Part shown: positions 33,529-40,117 of the stretch, in pieces | Layout of the letters: every line of letters starts with the position of its first letter | How positions within the stretch are numbered: the stretch's first letter is position 1 | NCBI GenBank assembly: GCA_964514235.1 | Contig: CAZEPV010000001.1 | Location: 124,001-188,000, forward strand | DNA length: 64,000 nt | Direction: 5' to 3' | Source: JAAYRQ01 sp035647235 | Lineage (GTDB): Bacteria > Bacillota > Syntrophomonadia > Syntrophomonadales > Syntrophomonadaceae | Program-made: the position numbers and the translations under genes | Notes under the pieces: model-generated | The model's input: the letters and a program-made list of their open reading frames with translations, nothing else | Told to the model about the DNA's origin: nothing | The model's database searches: none

Positions 33529-34407
33529 ATGAGATACGAAGGTCAGATTTTTAGACCATTTAGTGAGGCCAACAGCTATTTGTTACAGGTTACCATTGGC
33601 TGTTCTCATAATAAATGCACTTTTTGTGGCATGTATAAAGGTGACAAATATAGGGAAAGGAGTATAGAAGAAATCAAAACCGATATTAGGATGGCTAAAT
33701 CGCATTATGGTGATTTAGAAAAAGTATTCCTTTGTGATGGTGATGCAATAGCTCTAGAAACTGATATGTTACTAGAAATACTCCAGGACTTGTATGCTAC
33801 TTTTCCCTCACTTAGACATGTAGGTACATATGTAGGACCACAAAGCACCCTTAGTAAGAGTATATCCGAATTGGGGGCTCTGAGGGCTGCTGGATTAACC
33901 AAGGCTTATTTGGGAGTGGAAACTGGAGATGGCAAACTTCTACAAGAAATAAAAAAGGGCTGCACTTATGAGGAAATGCTTTCAGCTGGGCAAAACTTAG
34001 TCAATGCGGGTATTAATTTATCTGCTATGGTTTTGTTAGGTTTAGCTGGTAAAGGCAGAAGATCTGAAGAACATGCTTTAGCTACTGCCCGAATGTGTAA
34101 TGAAATGAAGCCACAATATTTAGCTGCGCTGACTGTAACCCCAGTACCCGGGACTGTCTTATATAATAAAGTAAGGCAGGGTAAGTTCGAAGTCTTAAAT
34201 GCTTTGGAAACTTTAGCGGAAATGAAAGTAATTTTCGAAAATATTGATATAGATAATTTGAAATTTGTTGGCACCCATGCATCTAATTACCTACCGATTA
34301 CTGGAACCCTACAAAAAGATAAGAAGAAAATGCTAGATGTAGTTAATCATGTTTTGGAAAACCAGGATATCCGCTATTTAAGAAATGAGCAGATGCGAGG
34401 CTTATAA
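33529..34407 (+). CDS. Radical SAM protein with C-x4-C-x2-C cluster site
   Basis: This protein of about 292 residues has the cluster motif VTIGCSHNKCTFCGMYKGD. The spacing is C-x4-C-x2-C rather than the usual C-x3-C-x2-C, a variant seen in one family of stand-alone radical SAM proteins. A B12-free TIM-barrel core follows with YLGVETGDGKLLQEIKKG and VTPVPGTVLYNK. The substrate is unknown. ATG 33529 is preferred because GGGAGG (33514-33519) sits 9 bases upstream; the frame opens earlier at 33505 through that site. It converges with a small membrane-protein gene only 2 bp away. Confidence 0.85.
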   Translation: MRYEGQIFRPFSEANSYLLQVTIGCSHNKCTFCGMYKGDKYRERSIEEIKTDIRMAKSHYGDLEKVFLCDGDAIALETDMLLEILQDLYATFPSLRHVGTYVGPQSTLSKSISELGALRAAGLTKAYLGVETGDGKLLQEIKKGCTYEEMLSAGQNLVNAGINLSAMVLLGLAGKGRRSEEHALATARMCNEMKPQYLAALTVTPVPGTVLYNKVRQGKFEVLNALETLAEMKVIFENIDIDNLKFVGTHASNYLPITGTLQKDKKKMLDVVNHVLENQDIRYLRNEQMRGL

Positions 34408-34409
34408 TA

Positions 34410-34529
34410 TTATAATTTATCCCACCAGTTAATTCCAGACAATATAACTGCAACTACGGTGAGTATTAGCCCTATTCCCAATGCCAAGACTAGGACCAAA
34501 GCAAATACTGTTTCTGGAGAATCCATCAT
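34410..34529 (-). CDS. Small single-span membrane protein, 39 residues
   Basis: ATG 34529 has AGAGGTGAT directly upstream on the minus strand. The product starts MMDSPETVFALVLVLALGIG, continues as one hydrophobic helix (to about residue 31) and ends SGINWWDKL. The good ribosome site, the sharp hydrophobic profile and the codon use support a real gene, convergent with the radical SAM gene. The family is unknown to me. It could be a YnzE/KdpF-like short membrane peptide in function, but that is a guess. Confidence 0.6.
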   Translation of the reverse strand: MMDSPETVFALVLVLALGIGLILTVVAVILSGINWWDKL

Positions 34530-34681
34530 ATCACCTCTAATTTTTTAAGTCCCCCCTACTAATATAATAACACTTATTTAAGGAGTATGTAATAAATTTC
34601 ACTAATATCGCTGAAATATTTAGGAATCCTGCATATCCTCTATATTTAATTAATATAAAGCAATTAAAGAGGTGATTATGC

Positions 34682-35797
34682 GTGAAAATTATCCAGCCAG
34701 CCATAAAAGGTATTTATGGGCATACTCTGAGTAATATTCCTTGGGCACCTCCAGGTGTATCTTTAATTGGTGCACAAAGGATGTGGCCTACAAGTAAAGG
34801 GGGAAATGTAATAGTCGCTGTTGTAGATACGGGTATCGACTATACCCATCCAGATTTGGAGGAAAACATCATAGGTGGGGCTAGTTTTATAGTAGGGGAT
34901 AGGGATTTTAAAGATGAAAATGGGCATGGCACCCATGTAGCTGGCATAATTGCAGCCCAGGGGGCTATCCTAGGGGTGGCCCCAGAAGCAAAATTACTAG
35001 GGGTTAAGGTTTTGAATAAATCCGGGGTTGGCAGTATTAGCAGTATAATTCAAGGATTAGCATGGGCTCGTAAGTGGCGTGGGGAAAATAGGGAAAAAGT
35101 AAATGTAATTAATATGAGCCTAGGCAGTCCACTATCTAACACGAAATTACACCAGGAAATCAAAAAAGCAGTTCTAGATGGGATAACCGTAGTATGTGCA
35201 GCGGGTAATGAAGGTGATGGCAATCCAGATACAGTCGAAATTTCATATCCTGCCTACTATCAGGAAACTATTGCGGTAGGGGCTATTAATTTACAAACAG
35301 GTATAGCTGATTTTAGCAATTCTAATGATAGAATTGATGTCGTGGCTCCCGGGGTTGATACTTATTCCACCTATCCTGGGGCAAGGTACGTTGAACTGTC
35401 TGGGACCTCTATGGCTAGTCCACATATAGCAGGTGCCGTGGCTTTAGTCTATGCTCGTTATCTTCTGAAATTTTCTTCCTCTCCCAGCCCAGAGGATGTA
35501 AAAAGGCTATTACATTACCAAGCGATAAACTTAGGAACGATAGGCTTTGCTAGTTTATATGGTTATGGATTATTTACTTTTACTATTGATGGTGGTAAAG
35601 CTATAAAATTAATTGTAGGGGAAAATAACTATTATATAAATGATGAGACCTATTATCTTAATACCCCCCCATTTGTAAAGGAGGGCATAGTAGTAGCTGA
35701 CATAGGAGATATTTGTAATCTATTAAATACAAACACCCTTCTTTTGCCTATTGATGATAAAGAGAAGAATCCTGGACAAATTTTGATATGGTATTAA
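34682..35797 (+). CDS. Intracellular-type subtilisin-like serine protease (S8)
   Basis: This 371-residue protein has the subtilase triad: Asp49 in VAVVDTGID, His82 in NGHGTHVAG, Ser243 in SGTSMASPH, and oxyanion Asn176 in AAGNEGDG. There is no signal peptide, which points to an intracellular protease (ISP-like) or one exported by another route. About 60 residues follow the catalytic domain (IKLIVGENNYYIND and LNTPPFVKEGIVV), resembling part of a copper-amine-oxidase N-terminal-like domain, an envelope domain common in Firmicutes. That conflicts with an internal location and leaves it open. GAGGTG lies upstream of the GTG. Confidence 0.88.
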   Translation: MKIIQPAIKGIYGHTLSNIPWAPPGVSLIGAQRMWPTSKGGNVIVAVVDTGIDYTHPDLEENIIGGASFIVGDRDFKDENGHGTHVAGIIAAQGAILGVAPEAKLLGVKVLNKSGVGSISSIIQGLAWARKWRGENREKVNVINMSLGSPLSNTKLHQEIKKAVLDGITVVCAAGNEGDGNPDTVEISYPAYYQETIAVGAINLQTGIADFSNSNDRIDVVAPGVDTYSTYPGARYVELSGTSMASPHIAGAVALVYARYLLKFSSSPSPEDVKRLLHYQAINLGTIGFASLYGYGLFTFTIDGGKAIKLIVGENNYYINDETYYLNTPPFVKEGIVVADIGDICNLLNTNTLLLPIDDKEKNPGQILIWY

Positions 35798-35903
35798 TTG
35801 CATCAAGGTTTAGGGTTAAAAAAAAAGGATAAAAGTCAATATGTGAAGAATATAGCTATTGTGGGTTATTATACGGAAAATGGTTGATAAGGGGGAATGC
35901 TTT

Positions 35904-36731
35904 ATGTCCAAAAAGCTCCACATTTATGCTGTTTCAGACTCAGTAGGTGAAACTGCCGAAAAAATAGCAGTAGCTTCGGTTTTACAATTTTCAGTAGAGC
36001 GAAATATCACCAGGTTTTCTAGAGTAACTAAGGAAGAACAAGTTGATCGAATTATGGAACAAGCTCAAGAAGATGATGCGATAATTGTCTATACCATTGT
36101 AAAGCCAGAACTTTGTCAATATCTAGATAATAAAGCCGCGGAAGCAAAAGTAACCGCCCTCAATGTAATGGCTCCTTTATTCAAGGCGATTGAGGAAAAA
36201 ACAGAGTTGGAACCAGTTTATATTTCTGGATTGACACACCAGTTGGATGATCAGTATTTTAATCGTATGAAGGCGATAGAATACACGATAGAACATGATA
36301 ATGGGCAAAATTTAGATACTATAAAGGAAGCGGATTTGATAATATTAGGCCTGCCTAGGACTTCTAAGACTCCATTAGCCATGCATTTGGCTAACTTAGG
36401 TATTAAGGTAGCTAATTATCCTATTACCCGTGACACGGAAATCCCAGAGGAAATAGTTAAACTCAAAGACGAGATTCCTATGGTGGGGTTAACAATTGAT
36501 GTAGAGACACTTATGGAGTTAATGCAAGAACGCTATAGGAGTTTTGAGGGTCGAGACGATATGTATTCTCTAGAAGATATGGTTGCAGAAGAATTAGACA
36601 ATGCTTATCGTATTTATAATAGACTTAGGTGTTTAGTTATCGACGTTACCTTAGATGATATAAAAGAAATTGGCAATACTATTACCCATAAATTTAATTT
36701 GCCCTTAAAGGTAACCCATCATAGGTTCTAA
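35904..36731 (+). CDS. Pyruvate, phosphate dikinase regulatory protein (kinase/pyrophosphorylase, DUF299)
   Basis: This protein of about 275 residues matches the PDRP/PPSR family: HIYAVSDSVGETAEKIA at the N-terminus and a P-loop-like GLPRTSKTPLAMHLANLGIKVANYP near 155. It phosphorylates and dephosphorylates pyruvate phosphate dikinase or PEP synthetase in an ADP- or phosphate-dependent way. Family members usually read GVSRTSKTP, here GLPRTSKTP. ATG 35904 has AAGGGGG 9 bases upstream; the frame opens earlier at 35859. Neither PPDK nor PEP synthetase is nearby, but pyruvate kinase and pfkA are at 56-58.7 kb. Confidence 0.92.
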   Translation: MSKKLHIYAVSDSVGETAEKIAVASVLQFSVERNITRFSRVTKEEQVDRIMEQAQEDDAIIVYTIVKPELCQYLDNKAAEAKVTALNVMAPLFKAIEEKTELEPVYISGLTHQLDDQYFNRMKAIEYTIEHDNGQNLDTIKEADLIILGLPRTSKTPLAMHLANLGIKVANYPITRDTEIPEEIVKLKDEIPMVGLTIDVETLMELMQERYRSFEGRDDMYSLEDMVAEELDNAYRIYNRLRCLVIDVTLDDIKEIGNTITHKFNLPLKVTHHRF

Positions 36732-36745
36732 AATAGGGTAGAATG

Positions 36746-36781
36746 AGCAGGGAAGTCTAGCTAAGATTTCCCTGCTTTTTA
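36746..36781 (+). terminator. Rho-independent terminator
   Basis: AGCAGGGAA (36746-36754) pairs with TTCCCTGCT (36768-36776), followed by TTTT. Confidence 0.85.
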
Positions 36782-36845
36782 TTATGTTATCTTAAAAATA
36801 TGCCAAATAAAGTTACGACTTACTTAGCTAGCTAAGGAGGCGAAG

Positions 36846-37100
36846 ATGTTTTACGTTTATATCCTATCTTGTGCTGATAATACATATTACACAGGTTATA
36901 CTATTGATATTGAACAAAGATTAAAAAAACACAATGAAGGTAAGGGCAGCAAGTATACCCGCGCCCGCTTACCTGTGAAATTAGCATACTTAGAGACACT
37001 TTCCAGTAAAAGTGAGGCCATGAAAAGGGAAATTGCTATAAAAAAACTAAAACATAGCGAAAAAAAGTTATTAAGCAAAAGATACCTCAATAATAAATAG
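36846..37100 (+). CDS. GIY-YIG domain protein, UPF0213/YhbQ type
   Basis: This 84-residue protein is a stand-alone GIY-YIG domain: FYVYILSCADNTYYTGYT (where GIY is YVY and YIG is YTG), then a conserved arginine region QRLKKHNEGKGSKYTR and the C-terminal EAMKREIAIKKL with the metal-binding glutamate. Members are small nucleases of uncertain role, suggested in DNA or RNA repair. AAGGAGG lies just upstream of the ATG. Confidence 0.9.
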   Translation: MFYVYILSCADNTYYTGYTIDIEQRLKKHNEGKGSKYTRARLPVKLAYLETLSSKSEAMKREIAIKKLKHSEKKLLSKRYLNNK

Positions 37101-37158
37101 GATAACTACATAAATAAATTAAAATAAGGGCAAAATTTATCTAGAAGGAGGTATGTAG

Positions 37159-37428
37159 ATGCTAAAAAATAATATTATGGATAAAAGCGATTTCCTAAAA
37201 GATGGTGAATTCTTAAAGGAGGAATATGAAGGGCTGCTCGTAGCTTCTGATACCGAAGCTGGTCTCTATAATATAGGCTTACAATTAAGTGAAGATAAGG
37301 TCCTATTTTTGGAACAAGCCACTGATGATGAGATGCACGAAAGATATCATCAATTGGGTGCACAAATCGCTGATATTCAACGTGAATATAAGGTGAAATG
37401 GGATTTGGACTCTTATTCAAAATCATAA
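37159..37428 (+). CDS. Conserved-looking small protein, paralogue A
   Basis: This 89-residue soluble protein has a perfect AAGGAGG site 7 bases before the ATG. A central EGLLVASDTEAGLYNIGLQL stretch followed by a helix with QIADIQREYKVKW is shared with the next gene (PGLLINCDENGYYNIGIQI and DSIRERYRERG). I do not recognise the family. The two genes are 12 bp apart and must be cotranscribed. Confidence 0.72.
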   Translation: MLKNNIMDKSDFLKDGEFLKEEYEGLLVASDTEAGLYNIGLQLSEDKVLFLEQATDDEMHERYHQLGAQIADIQREYKVKWDLDSYSKS

Positions 37429-37440
37429 GGGGTGAAACTT

Positions 37441-37716
37441 ATGCGGAATGTAACCAGCTATGAAACTCCTATCATAAAATTGGATGTCTTCAAACGGGGC
37501 TTATTGGAAAAAGACCGAATACCTGGCCTATTAATCAACTGTGATGAAAACGGATATTATAATATCGGGATACAGATAAATGGCACCGAAGTAGTTAAAG
37601 TAGCTTCGGTTTTAGAAGATGATGCTATGGAAAAAGTTGAATATTGGAAAGATAGAGTTGATAGTATTAGGGAACGGTATAGGGAACGTGGGACGGATTT
37701 TCCAGATGCTGATTAA
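37441..37716 (+). CDS. Conserved-looking small protein, paralogue B
   Basis: This protein of about 91 residues shares with its upstream neighbour the D-x-x-(G)-x-Y-N-I-G-(I/L)-Q-(I/L) core and a charged C-terminal helix. The N-terminal part (ETPIIKLDVFKRGLLEKDR) has no counterpart motif I know. ATG 37441 is preferred over GTG 37432 since AAGGGG lies 8 bases upstream of it. Acidic and soluble; the function is unknown. A hetero-oligomer of the two is a reasonable inference. Confidence 0.7.
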   Translation: MRNVTSYETPIIKLDVFKRGLLEKDRIPGLLINCDENGYYNIGIQINGTEVVKVASVLEDDAMEKVEYWKDRVDSIRERYRERGTDFPDAD

Positions 37717-38073
37717 GGCTGATTGCTACTGATTTTTTTTAAAAAAAGTGGGGGTAAGGCCTAGGGATAAAAGGGGTTTTTCTTAATCCTGTAGAGGGAA
37801 TTTGAATCCTCGACTTGTTTTAGTTAGGGAACTAGGCAGAGCATTGTCCATTTAAGACCGTTCGAAAGGGTTTAAAAACAGCATTGATTACCGACACATT
37901 AGCGGGGTATTTATATAAAAGGCAAGTTATAAGATGTATGTCGTGGGACATTTGCTATGTGTCATCCTAAGGCGGCAGTCGAAGGATTTTTCCAACTAGT
38001 AAGATTTTAAAACTTCTTGCTAACGCTCAAAGGGACACTAGGGTGTGGGACGTCTAGAAGTGGGAAACTACTA
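37717..38073 (+). ncRNA. Possible structured non-coding RNA or repeat-like intergenic element
   Basis: About 360 bases without a gene, rich in short inverted repeats. GCCTAG (37759-37764) pairs with CTAGGC (37832-37837) around an inner GAGG/CCTC hairpin (37794-37811), and a TTTAAGACC/GGGTTTAAA hairpin lies near 37850-37875. A segment near 37970-37996 (GTCATCCTAAGG ... CGAAGGAT) recalls repeated intergenic motifs in many genomes. A strong terminator follows at 38074-38108. I found no match to the tmRNA, RNase P, 6S, SRP or common riboswitch consensus I could recall. An RNA gene or leader is possible but unproven. Confidence 0.3.
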
Positions 38074-38108
38074 AGGGGTTATTCCTAAAATGGAATAGCC
38101 CTTTTTTC
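38074..38108 (+). terminator. Rho-independent terminator ahead of a membrane-protein gene
   Basis: A 10-bp stem (GGGTTATTCC at 38076-38085 with GGAATAGCCC at 38092-38101) with loop TAAAAT is followed by TTTTTT. It lies about 50 bp before the DUF4013 gene, so it ends a transcript from the preceding stretch or attenuates the gene. Confidence 0.85.
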
Positions 38109-38159
38109 TTGGCATATAGTTAGGGGGATTCCTATATTTTAGTAAGGGGAGGAGAGAAT

Positions 38160-38750
38160 ATGGATTTTTACTATTATATAAGATTTCCATTTAATGATCG
38201 GGAATGGTTTAAAAAGCTAGGCATAGGCAGTGTTGTATTCCTTATACCGATTATAAATATTATTGCGATTGGTTATTTTGTACAATGTATTAGATTAGGG
38301 GCTAAGGGACGGAGAATATTACCTTTCTGGCATAATTGGGAGGGGCTCTTAAGGGATGGAATAATAGCAATAATAATATCCTTAGCCTATATAATTCCCC
38401 CTTGTCTACTTTGGCCCTTGTTCCTAGCTGTTCCAGTTATCGGGATATTTATGCAGTCCACCATTTTTTTGATAGCTGGACTCATGATTCCTATGGCAGT
38501 AGCCAATTATGCTGTAACTGATGAAATTATTGATGCTTTTAAATTAGGCAGAATACTAGGTCAATTAGGTGAAGTCTTAAATGATTATGTAGTAATTTAT
38601 TTAATAATGGTAATAATTAATAGTATTTTTATTGCCCTTATTTTCGCTTTACCTATTTTAGCCTTATTAGGGGCTATAGTTAACTTTTATTTGGGAGTAA
38701 TATTTGCCAATTTTATTGGGCAACTTTTTCATAATACTACCTGTAAATAA
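38160..38750 (+). CDS. DUF4013 family membrane protein
   Basis: This 196-residue membrane protein opens with FYYYIRFPFNDREWFKKLGIG and has PIINIIAIGYFVQCIR and LPFWHNWEGLLRDG, the pattern of DUF4013. Four or five hydrophobic helices follow. The function of the family is unknown. GGGGAGGAG precedes the ATG. A terminator stands just upstream and an inverted repeat just downstream, so it is a single gene. Confidence 0.8.
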   Translation: MDFYYYIRFPFNDREWFKKLGIGSVVFLIPIINIIAIGYFVQCIRLGAKGRRILPFWHNWEGLLRDGIIAIIISLAYIIPPCLLWPLFLAVPVIGIFMQSTIFLIAGLMIPMAVANYAVTDEIIDAFKLGRILGQLGEVLNDYVVIYLIMVIINSIFIALIFALPILALLGAIVNFYLGVIFANFIGQLFHNTTCK

Positions 38751-38753
38751 AGA

Positions 38754-38777
38754 GCTGGGGAAATTTTACCCCAGCTA
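38754..38777. terminator. Bidirectional terminator
   Basis: AGCTGGGG and CCCCAGCT form a perfect 8-bp stem between convergent genes. AT-rich tracts follow on both sides, without a long T-run. Confidence 0.6.
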
Positions 38778-38792
38778 TATTTATGTATTTAA

Positions 38793-39452
38793 TTATTTAA
38801 GGGCTCTGCCTAAGGCATTTACATAATTATTGTAGAGCTTCTTATCCTTAAGTAAGGCCTGTCTCATGTTATAGGTTAGTTCTAGTTGAACACCTTTTTT
38901 AATTTTATTTTTATTACAAATATTATAGGGACTAGTACCAGTTAGGCCCTTGGGAGGTATAGCTACCTTGAAACCTGCTTTTTTCAGTTCACTTCTAATT
39001 TTAGTCCCTAAATTCTTATCTAACCCGCCTACATAGGTAACCTTATTATTTCCTTGGCAACCATGAATAGATAGGGTCTTCGATGAATTGCTCACAATTT
39101 TTTTTGCTATAGGTTCATCAAATTTAGCTGAAGTTATATGTAAGATACTATTATTACTTGCTTTGATGCCTTCAAAAGTATAGAGATTAGTATTAGCGAT
39201 TTTGGCTATAGATTTAGCAATTTTGCAAGTCCCAATCTCAATTTTACCACCATGAATGGCAATAACCGCTATATTAGAGGAAGTATTTTTACTAGTAATG
39301 CGATAATCTTGGTTCCTAGTTTGTTTCGCAGCTAATTGTTTATAACTACTATAAACATCAGCTTGGGCAGTCTCTATTGTGAAGAAAGGCATTAATAAAA
39401 AAGCCATAAACAATATAAAGATTACCCGATTAATTTTTGGCAACTTATTCAC
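38793..39452 (-). CDS. Poly-gamma-glutamate hydrolase family protein (exported)
   Basis: This 219-residue protein has a signal peptide (about 1-31, ending near AQA). The body matches the phage-type poly-gamma-glutamate hydrolase family (DUF867): VIAIHGGKIEIGT, LYTFEGIKASNN, LHITSAKFDEP, LSIHGCQG, YVGGLD, NICNKN and a final GVQLELTYNMRQAL. The His and Glu residues in these motifs are the expected zinc ligands. It would cleave gamma-linked glutamate polymers outside the cell. No capsule genes are seen nearby. Confidence 0.88.
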   Translation of the reverse strand: MNKLPKINRVIFILFMAFLLMPFFTIETAQADVYSSYKQLAAKQTRNQDYRITSKNTSSNIAVIAIHGGKIEIGTCKIAKSIAKIANTNLYTFEGIKASNNSILHITSAKFDEPIAKKIVSNSSKTLSIHGCQGNNKVTYVGGLDKNLGTKIRSELKKAGFKVAIPPKGLTGTSPYNICNKNKIKKGVQLELTYNMRQALLKDKKLYNNYVNALGRALK

Positions 39453-39587
39453 CTACCTTTCTTGGAAGTGTCCAGATTCGCTAGCAGGTGCGGAGCTTGT
39501 CTTAATTTGTAGCCGAAATATTTGGCCTTGTCAAAGTTATCTTATGGCAGGCTAAACAAGATATGGCTAAGTGGTTATTAAAAGCTA

Positions 39588-39616
39588 TTGAAAATTTGTC
39601 GATTTTAGCATAGAAT
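39588..39616 (+). promoter_or_regulatory. Promoter of the second feo operon
   Basis: TTGAAA (39588-39593) and TAGAAT (39611-39616) are separated by 17 bases, giving a start near 39623, right at the Fur box. Confidence 0.6.
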
Positions 39617-39625
39617 TAGTTTAGC

Positions 39626-39644
39626 GATAATGATTATCAATATC
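39626..39644. promoter_or_regulatory. Fur box
   Basis: GATAATGATTATCAATATC matches the 19-bp Fur consensus GATAATGATAATCATTATC at 17 positions. It overlaps the expected transcript start of the second feo operon, so Fe-loaded Fur would repress it. Confidence 0.8.
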
Positions 39645-39688
39645 ATAATCCTGCAAATTCTTAACAAGAAGAAGGAGGAGATGATAGT

Positions 39689-39856
39689 ATGGTTGAGTAT
39701 ATAATAATATCCTTATTAATTATTCTGGCTCTGGGTATTATTGCCTGGCGGATTAAAAGAATCATATCAGGTGATAACGCTTGTAGCGGATGTGTTAATG
39801 ATTGTAATCAATGTGGAATTATTCATACTACAATCCAGGATGAACACGAAGTATAA
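39689..39856 (+). CDS. FeoB-associated Cys-rich membrane protein
   Basis: This 55-residue protein has one N-terminal membrane helix (EYIIISLLIILALGIIAW) followed by a cysteine cluster ACSGCVNDCNQCG. This is the layout of the FeoB-associated Cys-rich membrane proteins found with feoAB in Firmicutes. GGAGGAG lies 8 bases before the ATG, and feoA follows 15 bp downstream. The cysteines may bind iron for delivery or sensing; the role is inferred from context. Confidence 0.88.
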   Translation: MVEYIIISLLIILALGIIAWRIKRIISGDNACSGCVNDCNQCGIIHTTIQDEHEV

Positions 39857-39871
39857 TGGGGAGGTTTTTTT

Positions 39872-40117
39872 ATGGCAAAATTATTATCAGAATTAGGGTT
39901 AGGGAAAAATGCCAGAATAGTAAAGGTCAATGGTAATGGGGCAGTACGGAGAAGAATGATAGATATGGGTATTGTTCCAGGTATGGAAGTTAAAATGGAA
40001 AGATTTGCTCCTTTAGGCGATCCACTTCAAATAAAATTAAAAGGGTGTCATCTGTCATTGCGTAAGGAAGAGGCAGAAACAGTACTAGTTGAGGAAATTA
40101 GGGGCCAAGCTAAATGA
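39872..40117 (+). CDS. feoA: Ferrous iron transport protein A
   Basis: This 81-residue protein is a typical FeoA: ARIVKVNGNGAVRRRMIDMGIVPGMEVKMERFAPLGDPLQ and a final LSLRKEEAETV, the SH3-like fold. Its stop overlaps the ATG of feoB by 4 bases (ATGA), a sign of translational coupling. GGGAGG precedes the ATG. It is thought to aid FeoB function at the membrane. Confidence 0.92.
   Translation: MAKLLSELGLGKNARIVKVNGNGAVRRRMIDMGIVPGMEVKMERFAPLGDPLQIKLKGCHLSLRKEEAETVLVEEIRGQAK

Noticed and set aside
37717..38108. tmRNA, RNase P, 6S or SRP RNA in the long non-coding stretch
   Set aside because: None of the conserved sequence blocks of these RNAs that I can recall is present.
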